DNA of 13,797 nucleotides, taken from contig JAGATI010000104.1 in the NCBI GenBank assembly GCA_017621295.1, positions 1-13,797 on the forward strand, read 5' to 3'. The DNA is from Clostridia bacterium. Its GTDB lineage: Bacteria > Bacillota_A > Clostridia > TANB77 > CAG-508. The notes beneath the pieces are model-generated. The model did not search any database. It saw nothing but the letters and a program-made list of their open reading frames with translations, and had not been told where the DNA came from. The position numbers and the translations under genes are program-made. This document shows positions 7,132 to 13,797 of this stretch, piece by piece (position 1 is the first letter of the stretch; the number at the start of each line of letters is the position of its first letter).

Positions 7132-7171
7132 ATTCTAAAATTTGTTTATTGATTCTAAAATTTGTTTATTG
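7132..7171. repeat. Tandem repeat of a 20-bp unit, two copies
   Basis: Two identical adjacent copies of ATTCTAAAATTTGTTTATTG occupy 7132-7151 and 7152-7171, followed by ATT as the start of a third. They lie directly upstream of the -35 box of the TM2 gene, between it and the divergent murB promoter. A recent duplication is likely; a binding-site role is possible. Confidence 0.85.
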
Positions 7172-7239
7172 ATTTGTATCTTTAAACTAAATATATGCAG
7201 TGTATTAGTAAAAAATTCATAGTAACCTAGAACTTTTTA

Positions 7240-7268
7240 TTGTAATATTAGCAAAAAGATGATAGAAT
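7240..7268 (+). promoter_or_regulatory. Predicted promoter of the murB-yvcK operon
   Basis: TTGTAA (7240-7245) and TAGAAT (7263-7268) are separated by exactly 17 bases. The start would be near 7275, about 40 bases before the murB start codon. No other promoter of similar quality is seen before yvcK or the debranching enzyme gene. Confidence 0.5.
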
Positions 7269-7315
7269 TTAGAATGTTAAAACAAATATATTAGAAAAAA
7301 GAGAGGGTGAGCTTT

Positions 7316-8300
7316 TTGGACATAAAAGAAATATATAATGAATTAGTAAAAAAAATACCACCATCTAATATAAAAGTAGAAGAAGAAATGAAGAAATATA
7401 CGTCATTTAAAATTGGAGGAGTAGCAGATATATTAATATTTGCAAAAAGTATAGATGATATAAGAAATGTTTTAGAAGTAGTAAAGAAAAATAAAATACC
7501 ACTAACTATAATAGGTAATGGCACAAATTTATTAGTTAAAGATAACGGAATAAGAGGAATTGTTTTAAAAGTAGATTTGCAGGAAATTGATATACAAAAA
7601 GATAAACAAGATGTAGAAATGCAGTTACAATATGACAAAGTAGCAGAAGAAGAGGAAGAATACAAATATAATCAGGATGTAATAATAAACCTTGGTGCAG
7701 GTGTTAAATTAGGAATGCTTGCTCGGAATTTTATTAAAAGAAGAGATAGAAGGATTTGAATTTGCATCAGGTATTCCTGGAACTATTGGTGGTGCAATAA
7801 GAATGAACGCAGGTGCTCATGGTAAAGAGTTTAAAGATATAGTAGTAGAAACAACATATATAGATTACAATGGTAATTTACATACAATTAGTAATAATGA
7901 GCATATGTTTTCATATAGACACAGTAGATTTTTTGAAGATAAAAATATAATAATATCTTCAAAAATAAAATTAAGATATGGAAATAAACAAATTATAAAA
8001 GCAAAAATGCAAGAATATTTAAACTATAGAAAAGAAAAACAACCGTTTAGTATGCCAAGTGCTGGTAGCACTTTTAAAAGAGGAGATGATTTTATTACTG
8101 CAAAACTAATAGATGATTGTGGTTTGAAAGGATTTTCTATTGGAGATGCAGAAGTTTCTAATAAACATGCGGGATTTATAGTAAACAAAGGAAAAGCAAC
8201 AGCAGAAGATGTTTTAAAACTAGTAGAACATGTAAAGAAAACTGTATATGAAAAAACTAGTAAAAATATCGAGTTAGAAATAGAAGTTATAGGTTATTAA
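7316..8300 (+). pseudogene. murB: UDP-N-acetylenolpyruvoylglucosamine reductase, frameshifted as given
   Basis: MurB reduces UDP-GlcNAc-enolpyruvate to UDP-MurNAc with FAD and NADPH, the second committed step of peptidoglycan synthesis. The first frame carries YTSFKIGGVAD and the FAD-binding GNGTNLLVKDNGIRG. A different frame from about 7713 carries GFEFASGIPGTIGGAIRMNAGAH, YRHSRF, the catalytic-Ser block SAGSTFKR, HAGFIVN and ELEIEV. The frames join cleanly if one extra G near 7725 (in CTCGGAATT) is removed, giving LARILLKEEIEGFEF. Otherwise the first frame stops at 7757. Since murB is usually essential, sequencing error is as likely as a real lesion. TTG 7316 is the best start: GAGGGTGA (7303-7310) lies five bases upstream, while GTG 7307 is within that site. 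An acidic insert (about residues 87-115) is unusual. yvcK starts 26 bases later. Confidence 0.85.
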
Positions 8301-8326
8301 ATAAAAAGAAAGGTTTGAGAATATAA

Positions 8327-9970
8327 ATGAATGGCTTTTTTAAATGGTTTAAATCGAGCGCAAAAATGAAGAGATGGATATTTTTAATATTAGTAGGAGT
8401 AGTGTTTTTATTATTTGCTATTTCAAATATATTAGTAATAAAAGAACTTGACTTTAATAAAGTAGGAAAAATTATTATTAGCTTTATTATAGGATTTGTA
8501 TCTATAGTAATAGGAATAGTATATATTCAAAAAAGAACATTAGAATTATTAATAGAAAATACAGATGCTAGAAAAAGAGTAGATGTAAAATCATTAATAT
8601 TTAATAAAAAAGTATATAATCAAGGACCTAAAATAGTTGTTTTAGGAGGCGGTGCTGGATTAAATAACATATTAAAAGGATTAAAATATTATACAGATAA
8701 TATTACTGCAATAGTTACTGTCTCAGATTATGGAGAAACTGTAAATGATTCAAGAAGGCTCTTAGCAACATTACCATTAGGAGATGTAAAAGAAAGTATA
8801 ATTTCACTTGCAACTGATGAAGAAGCAATGAGAGGAATTATAGAATTAAAATTTGAAAGTGGAAGATTACAGTCTTTATCTTTTGGAGATATATTTTTAC
8901 TTGCAATGAATGAGTATACAAAGGATTTTACTAAATCTATAGAAAAAACAAAAGATATTTTAAATATGACAGGAAAGGTTTTGCCAGTAACGTTAGAAGA
9001 AATAAAAGTATGTGCAGAATTAGAAGATGGAACAGTAATAGAAAATAAAAATAACATACCAGATATTGTAAACAGTAAAACAAGTAAAATATCAAGAGTT
9101 TTTATAAATCCACATAATTGTAAGCCAGCACCAGGAGTAATGGAAGCTATAATGGAGGCAGATGCTATTGTAATAGCACCAGGTAGTTTGTATACAAATA
9201 TCATTCCAAATTTACTAGTAAAAGGTGTATCAAAAGCAATTAGAGATAGTAAAGCCTTTAAAATATATGTAAGTAATTTAATGACAGAGCCTGGTCAAAC
9301 ATATAATTATAGTTTATCTGATCATATTAATGCTATAAATAACCATGCAGGAGGAAAAGTAATTGATTATTGTATTTATGATACAGGAGAGATTGTTCCA
9401 GAATATATAAGAAAATATAATATGCAAGGATATGAGTTAATTGAACAAGATATTCAAAAAGTAAAAAATCAAGGAATTAAATTAATGCAAAGAAGTATTT
9501 CTTGTGTGCAAAGTGAATATATAAGACACGATTCAAAGCTAGTTGCACAAGCTATAATCGAACTTGTATGTGAAGATTTAAAGTTTAAAGATAAACAAAA
9601 TGATTTAAAATATATGTTATTAAATGATAGATTAAAATCAAGTAAAAAACATAATAAAAGAATTCAAAGAAACAAAATTAAACAAACAAAAAAGAATCCA
9701 CAAGGTAAAAGCAAGTTCTTTTCAAAATATCAAGATAGAATAGAATCTATTAAAGAAAGCGATATGAAATTAAAAGAAAAAGAAAGATTAAACAAAATAC
9801 AAGAAAAATTAAGAAAAAGACCAGGGATAACTAAGGGGACTAAGAAAATAAATGCAAATAAAACTGAAAAGACAAATGAAATACAAATGCAAATGCCAAA
9901 TAAAATAGATAAGTTAGATGAAAACGAAAGAAAAAAGATTATAGAAACAATAAATAAACTAAGAAGATAA
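8327..9970 (+). CDS. yvcK: YvcK/CofD-family protein with membrane anchor and basic tail
   Basis: A 547-residue protein, much longer than the roughly 320-residue soluble YvcK of Bacillus. Residues 15-38 and 48-67 are two hydrophobic segments, so the protein is probably membrane-anchored with the rest in the cytoplasm. Residues about 101-425 are the CofD/YvcK domain (PF01933): VVLGGGAGLNN (104-114), PLGDVKESI (150-158), IAPGSLYTNIIPNLL (283-297) and LMTEPGQT (328-335). The usual ADDGGSSGRLR-type loop is altered to SDYGETVNDSRR (133-144). Residues 430-547 form a Lys/Arg-rich, probably disordered or coiled tail. By family, YvcK binds UDP-sugars and is needed for cell-wall homeostasis and growth on gluconeogenic carbon sources. 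It follows murB; the ribosome site AAGAAAGG (8306-8313) is 13 bases from the ATG, a long spacing. Confidence 0.85.
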   Translation: MNGFFKWFKSSAKMKRWIFLILVGVVFLLFAISNILVIKELDFNKVGKIIISFIIGFVSIVIGIVYIQKRTLELLIENTDARKRVDVKSLIFNKKVYNQGPKIVVLGGGAGLNNILKGLKYYTDNITAIVTVSDYGETVNDSRRLLATLPLGDVKESIISLATDEEAMRGIIELKFESGRLQSLSFGDIFLLAMNEYTKDFTKSIEKTKDILNMTGKVLPVTLEEIKVCAELEDGTVIENKNNIPDIVNSKTSKISRVFINPHNCKPAPGVMEAIMEADAIVIAPGSLYTNIIPNLLVKGVSKAIRDSKAFKIYVSNLMTEPGQTYNYSLSDHINAINNHAGGKVIDYCIYDTGEIVPEYIRKYNMQGYELIEQDIQKVKNQGIKLMQRSISCVQSEYIRHDSKLVAQAIIELVCEDLKFKDKQNDLKYMLLNDRLKSSKKHNKRIQRNKIKQTKKNPQGKSKFFSKYQDRIESIKESDMKLKEKERLNKIQEKLRKRPGITKGTKKINANKTEKTNEIQMQMPNKIDKLDENERKKIIETINKLRR

Positions 9971-9978
9971 AAAATGCT

Positions 9979-10027
9979 CAAAGATTGTTAAGAGTTGCCA
10001 AAAGGTGCCAACTTTTAACAATCTTTG
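9979..10027. repeat. Strong 19-bp hairpin between yvcK and the debranching enzyme gene
   Basis: CAAAGATTGTTAAGAGTTG (9979-9997) pairs with 10009-10027 over 19 positions, with a single G-U wobble on the plus-strand RNA and an 11-base loop. No T-run follows on the plus strand; a GGAGGAG ribosome site follows instead (10034-10040). On the minus strand a T6 tract follows after about four bases, so it reads as a terminator for antisense transcription. In the operon mRNA it could be a processing, stability or partial attenuation element. Confidence 0.8.
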
Positions 10028-10048
10028 GGTAGATGGAGGAGATAACAA

Positions 10049-12067
10049 ATGAAGTATGGAAAAAGATACATGAATTTAGAAAAAGGATTAAAAAAGGAAT
10101 GGATTATTACAAATGGAATAGGAGGATATGCAAGTTCCACAATAATTGGTAGTAATACAAGAAAATACCATGGGTTATTAATAGCACCTTTAACACCTCC
10201 TGCAAGAAGGTTTTTAGTTTTATCCAAAGTAGATGAATCAATAGAAATTGAAGGGAATAGTTATAATCTATATACAAATGTATGTGAAAATTATATTTCA
10301 GATGGTTATAAGTATGAACAAAATTTTGAAAAAGATATTATTCCAATATTTAATTATAAAGTAAGAGATACTAAAATAAAGAAAAGTATTTGTATGGAAT
10401 ATGGAAAAAATACTGTAACTATTCTTTATGAAATAAAAAATGGAGATTATAATTCTAAATTAACTTTAGCACCAATAATGAATTATAGAGATTTTCATAC
10501 AATGAATACAAATCATAATTTTAATGTAATGCAAAGTTGTGATGAAACTAAGTTAAAAATATGTATAGATGGACATTCCGAATTTCCTGTATATATTAAT
10601 GTATCAGAAGGAAAATATATAGAGCATTATAATGATAATTTTAAAAACATGTTTTATATAGAAGAAGAAAATAGACGATTTTATCCAAAAGAAGATCATT
10701 TAGTTCCAGGTAGATATGAAATTAGTTTGTTACCAAAAGAAAATAAGAAAATTACTTTTGTATGTTCTTTAGAAGAGAATATCGAAGAAATAAATGCAGA
10801 GGAAATAATAAAAAAAGAGAAAAAAAGAATAAATGAATTAGTAAATAAGTCGAATTTGATAGATGAAAATTCAGAGGTAACAGAAAAGCTAATAAAAGAG
10901 TATATTGTAGCATCAGATAATTTTATTGTATATAGACCAAGCTTTGGATTACATACAGTAATTGCAGGATACCCTTGGTTTTTAGATTGGGGAAGAGATA
11001 CACTTATTTCATTTGAAGGGTTATTATTATTACCAAAAAGATTTGATATAGCTAAAGAAGTTTTATTAACAATGATTAGAGATGTTAAATATGGATTAGT
11101 GCCAAATGGATATTCTGGATATGATAATAGACCATTATATAATAGTGTTGACAGTTCATTGTTATTATTTGAACAAATAAAAAAATATATAAAGTATACT
11201 AATGATTATGAATTTATTAAGGATAATTTTTATGATATTTTAGTAAAAATTATTTATTCATATTCACAAGGAATAAATGTAGATAATAATAATATTTATT
11301 TAGATGAAGATTATTTAATAGTTTCTGGTACTAAAGATACACAAAATACATGGATGGATGCAAAGATTGGTAATTTTGCTGTTACACCTAGAAATGGGAA
11401 AGCAGTAGAAGTAAATAGTATGTGGTATAATGCATTAAAAATAATGGAAGAATTAACAAGTAAGCTTTTCGATAAAAAATTTGCAAAACAATATGGTGAC
11501 ATGGCAGAAAAATGTAAAGAATCATTTAATAAAAAGTTTTATAATAAAAAACAAAAATGTTTATATGATGTAATAGGAGATTCAAAAATTAGACCAAATC
11601 AATTATTTGCACTAAGCTTATCTTATCAGGTAATTGATACAGATTCAAAATTAGCATCAGATATTTTAAAAGTTACAACTGATAAACTTCTTAATAATTA
11701 TGGATTAAAAACACTAGCAGAAGGAGAAGAAAATTATACAGATGTGTATGAAGGGGATAGTGTAAAAAGAGATATGAGCTATCATCAAGGAATAACATGG
11801 ACATGGCTTTTAGGAGTATATAATGATGCATTTAAAAATATAATTAAAAATACAAAAACAAAAACTAAAAAGAGCAGATTAGAAAAAGAGTATAAAGAAT
11901 TTACACAAAGTGTAACAAATACTTTTATCAAAGAAATGGAAGATGGTTATACTGTAGGAAGTATTCCAGAAATTTATGATTCTAAAAAGCCATATCTTCC
12001 TAAAGGTGCTTTTGCACAAGCTTGGAGTGTTGCAGAAGTATTTAGAATTATATTAAAAAGTTTATAA
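10049..12067 (+). CDS. Glycogen debranching enzyme, amylo-alpha-1,6-glucosidase (GH133)
   Basis: A 672-residue protein with both parts of the bacterial/archaeal debranching enzyme. The N-terminal GDE_N domain (about 10-240; PF12439) has EWIITNGIGGYASST (17-31) and RKYHGLL (38-44). The C-terminal GDE_C (alpha/alpha)6 domain (about 280-670; PF06202) has AGYPWFLDWGRD (306-317), NGYSGYDNRPLYNSVDSS (353-370), TWMDAKIG (434-441), KAVEVNSMWYNAL (451-463), a YHQGITWTW block and IPEIYD near 639-644. By family it releases glucose from alpha-1,6 branch stubs of glycogen in the cytoplasm. No signal peptide is present. The start is firm, with GGAGGAG eight bases upstream. It follows yvcK by 78 bases containing a strong hairpin, so its expression may be partly uncoupled. 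No other glycogen gene is in the window. Confidence 0.9.
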   Translation: MKYGKRYMNLEKGLKKEWIITNGIGGYASSTIIGSNTRKYHGLLIAPLTPPARRFLVLSKVDESIEIEGNSYNLYTNVCENYISDGYKYEQNFEKDIIPIFNYKVRDTKIKKSICMEYGKNTVTILYEIKNGDYNSKLTLAPIMNYRDFHTMNTNHNFNVMQSCDETKLKICIDGHSEFPVYINVSEGKYIEHYNDNFKNMFYIEEENRRFYPKEDHLVPGRYEISLLPKENKKITFVCSLEENIEEINAEEIIKKEKKRINELVNKSNLIDENSEVTEKLIKEYIVASDNFIVYRPSFGLHTVIAGYPWFLDWGRDTLISFEGLLLLPKRFDIAKEVLLTMIRDVKYGLVPNGYSGYDNRPLYNSVDSSLLLFEQIKKYIKYTNDYEFIKDNFYDILVKIIYSYSQGINVDNNNIYLDEDYLIVSGTKDTQNTWMDAKIGNFAVTPRNGKAVEVNSMWYNALKIMEELTSKLFDKKFAKQYGDMAEKCKESFNKKFYNKKQKCLYDVIGDSKIRPNQLFALSLSYQVIDTDSKLASDILKVTTDKLLNNYGLKTLAEGEENYTDVYEGDSVKRDMSYHQGITWTWLLGVYNDAFKNIIKNTKTKTKKSRLEKEYKEFTQSVTNTFIKEMEDGYTVGSIPEIYDSKKPYLPKGAFAQAWSVAEVFRIILKSL

Positions 12068-12190
12068 ATATTAAATAAAACAAGAATATTTAAAATATAA
12101 AGTTTTATGTGTAAAAACTAAGATATATAGCTAAAAGTAAAATATATTTTTATTTATCAATTTGCGAATAAAGAAAGGAATCAGGAAAAT

Positions 12191-13213
12191 ATGTCAGTAG
12201 AAACAATAGAAAGAGATTTGAAAGCAGGAAAACTAAAAGGAGTATATCTATTATATGGAGATGAAATTTTTTTGTTAGAAAATTGCTTGAAAAAGATTAA
12301 AAGCAATTTTGGAGAATTGATAAATGGAATTAATTTTATAAAAGTAGATGAGTCTAATATAGAAAATATTGTATCAGATATAAGTACACCTGCATTTGGA
12401 TATGAGAAAAAACTAATTATAGCAAGAGATACAGGGATTTTTAAGAAAGAAGCAAAGAAAAAGGAAGCAAAAAATACTGTAATACAAAAAAGAGTAAGTG
12501 AATATATAGAAGAAAATATAAAGATGATAAATGAAACTACAGTATTAGTTTTTATAGAAAAAGAAGCGGATAAAATAGATTTATATAAAACCATTGAAAA
12601 ATATGGAGAGGTATGTAACTTTGAGAAATTAAAACCACTTCAAATTGCCAAAAGGTTAAAAGCTATTTGTAATAGCTATAAAGTAAATGTAGATGAAAAT
12701 ACATTAATGTATTTAATTGAAATTTGTGGGACTTCTATGCAAGATTTAATAAATGAGATAAGAAAACTTATTGAATATGCAGGGGAAAATGGAACAATAG
12801 ATAAAAGTAGCGTAGATAAGCTTGCGATTAAACAAATTGATAGTGTTATATTTGATTTGACAGATGAGCTTGGAAGAAAAGATATTGCATCTGCAATGGA
12901 GACTTTAAAAGGTCTTATATATAATAAGGAACCAATACAAAAAATATTAATTACATTATATAATCATTTTAAAAAGTTGTATTTGCTTAAATTGGCTGTA
13001 AAATATGATAGAAATTTGGCGGAGAGTATGAAGCTTAAGCCAAATCAGATGTTTTTGGTGAATAAATATAAAAAACAAGCTGATTATTTTAAAGAGGAAG
13101 AATTGAAAGAAATAATACAAGGTTTAATTGATTTAGATGCGAATTATAAAAATGGATTAATTGATATAAATATAGGTTTAGAGTCAATATTATGCAGATA
13201 TTGTAGTAAATAG
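12191..13213 (+). CDS. holA: DNA polymerase III subunit delta
   Basis: A 340-residue protein of normal length for the clamp-loader delta subunit, which opens the beta sliding clamp so that the gamma/tau complex can load it on DNA. The N-terminal KGVYLLYGDEIFLLENCLKKI (about 16-36) is the family hallmark. An AAA+-like domain 1 follows, with STPAFGYEKKLIIARD near 61-76. The helical collar shows the usual LIEICGTSMQDLINEIRKL (about 176-194) and a C-terminal helical domain with IQKILITLYNHFKKLYLLK (about 245-265). The start has AGGA at 12183-12186. It lies 123 bases after the debranching enzyme gene, a stretch with no clear promoter, so read-through from the operon is likely but not certain. A strong terminator follows. 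Confidence 0.9.
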   Translation: MSVETIERDLKAGKLKGVYLLYGDEIFLLENCLKKIKSNFGELINGINFIKVDESNIENIVSDISTPAFGYEKKLIIARDTGIFKKEAKKKEAKNTVIQKRVSEYIEENIKMINETTVLVFIEKEADKIDLYKTIEKYGEVCNFEKLKPLQIAKRLKAICNSYKVNVDENTLMYLIEICGTSMQDLINEIRKLIEYAGENGTIDKSSVDKLAIKQIDSVIFDLTDELGRKDIASAMETLKGLIYNKEPIQKILITLYNHFKKLYLLKLAVKYDRNLAESMKLKPNQMFLVNKYKKQADYFKEEELKEIIQGLIDLDANYKNGLIDINIGLESILCRYCSK

Positions 13214-13216
13214 TAT

Positions 13217-13265
13217 TGTGTTATACATTAAAATTAGTATCATAAAAGATTTTAATGTAAACACA
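13217..13265. repeat. Hairpin directly after holA
   Basis: A 17-bp stem with one bulged A: TGTGTTATACATTAAAAT (13217-13234) against 13249-13265, with a 14-base loop. It starts four bases after the holA stop. It lacks a following T-run, and a proper terminator lies further downstream. It could protect the 3' end or be a relic. Confidence 0.65.
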
Positions 13266-13336
13266 TCAAAATTGTTTATATCTAAGCAGTTTAGAATACT
13301 CTTGCAATTTTTAAATATTAAACAGGGATGGAAAAT

Positions 13337-13398
13337 AAACGTAAAATAACACTAAAAATTATTATAAATTCTTAGTGTTATTTTATGTTTATTTTTTT
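13337..13398 (+). terminator. Intrinsic terminator between holA and ppaC
   Basis: A 19-position stem (13337-13355 with 13372-13390) contains one G-U wobble and is followed by a run of seven T's (13392-13398). It is a strong terminator in the plus direction for holA. The convergent pyrophosphatase gene ends at 13406, so its minus-strand transcript also passes through the stem and may use it. Confidence 0.85.
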
Positions 13399-13405
13399 AT
13401 TTAAA

Positions 13406-13797
13406 TTAATCTAAATTTTCTAATATTTTTGGTAACATTTGTTTTTTTCTAGATACAACATTTTCTAGCATTGCAGTATGGTCATCTAAAGTAACACCAT
13501 AAGCTTTTTCTACTATACCTGCATCATTACCTAATGTGATAATTTTAGAGTTTGAGTTTAAAATATCTGTTGCAGCAAAAACATATAAATCTAAGTTTTC
13601 ATTTGCAATTTCATTATTAATAGCTGTTTCGAAATATGCCTTATTTTTAAATACATCGTCTAAATCAGCTGTATTAATTTGTGCTATTTTAAACTTTTTA
13701 CCACCTTTTTCAAATAATTTGCTATCTATATTAATAACTTGTTCAGGAGTAAACTCACTAATATCTGTACCTGCTTTTAATAACTCTTTTCCATAAA
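13406..13797 (-). CDS. ppaC: Manganese-dependent inorganic pyrophosphatase, C-terminal part
   Basis: An open frame runs from the right window edge to a TAA at 13408-13406, about 130 residues, and is incomplete at its 5' end. It matches the DHHA2 domain of family II pyrophosphatases, which hydrolyse pyrophosphate to phosphate in the cytoplasm using manganese. Recognisable blocks are GKELLKAGTDIS at the start, KKFKIAQINTADLDDV, LYVFAATDILNSNSKI, VEKAYGVTLDDHTAML and the hallmark VVSRKKQMLPKILENLD at the end. The SRKKQ motif contributes to substrate phosphate binding. The N-terminal DHH domain lies outside the window, so I cannot tell whether regulatory CBS/DRTGG domains are inserted. The gene converges on holA. 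Confidence 0.92.
   Translation of the reverse strand, partial: YGKELLKAGTDISEFTPEQVINIDSKLFEKGGKKFKIAQINTADLDDVFKNKAYFETAINNEIANENLDLYVFAATDILNSNSKIITLGNDAGIVEKAYGVTLDDHTAMLENVVSRKKQMLPKILENLD

Noticed and set aside
8728..9204. Minus-strand frame of 158 codons inside yvcK
   Set aside because: It is the complement of a strongly conserved YvcK domain, and it has a Ser/Ile-rich shadow composition and no family signature.
12068..12190. Promoter for holA
   Set aside because: Several AT-rich hexamers exist, but no -35/-10 pair with acceptable match and spacing stands out.
13536..13796. Plus-strand frame of 86 codons at the right edge
   Set aside because: It is the complement of the clearly recognisable DHHA2 domain of the pyrophosphatase on the minus strand.

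Overview
The window is very AT-rich (I estimate well over 70% A+T) and uses AAGGAG-type ribosome binding sites and the standard bacterial code; TAA, TAG and TGA all end genes here. Gene content (long ThyX, murB-yvcK pair, holA, PpaC-type pyrophosphatase, zinc-ribbon TM2 protein, GH133 debranching enzyme) points to a low-GC Firmicute, most likely an uncultured or gut-type member of the Clostridia. I see no phage, transposase, CRISPR, tRNA or rRNA.

Left part (1-3585): a promoter drives a tight three-gene unit of nucleotide-type hydrolases. These are a HAD 5'-nucleotidase/nucleoside hydrolase fusion broken by an in-frame TAA, a small HAD phosphatase whose start overlaps the fusion's end, and an HD-domain phosphohydrolase. 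A 370-bp gap precedes a stand-alone GNAT acetyltransferase, which ends at a perfect hairpin shared with the convergent thyX.

Middle part (3586-7067): a double-length flavin-dependent thymidylate synthase on the minus strand is divergent from an intracellular GH144-like (PF10091) beta-glucanase on the plus strand. The roughly 225 bp between their predicted promoters holds two tandem palindromes built from four related arms. This is the most unusual non-coding structure in the window. The glucanase converges on a zinc-ribbon/TM2 membrane protein.

Right part (7240-13797): a likely operon of murB (frameshifted as given), a membrane-anchored YvcK with a long basic tail, a GH133 glycogen debranching enzyme and holA. 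It links peptidoglycan precursor synthesis, carbon/cell-wall homeostasis, glycogen breakdown and replication. A strong terminator separates it from the convergent C-terminal part of a manganese-dependent inorganic pyrophosphatase that runs off the window.

No clear new multi-gene system is evident. The best leads are the nucleotidase-nucleoside hydrolase fusion cassette, the split signature of the tandem ThyX, and the four-arm repeat between thyX and the glucanase. Two otherwise intact genes each carry a single-base lesion, so the quality of the underlying sequence should be checked before biology is inferred from them.
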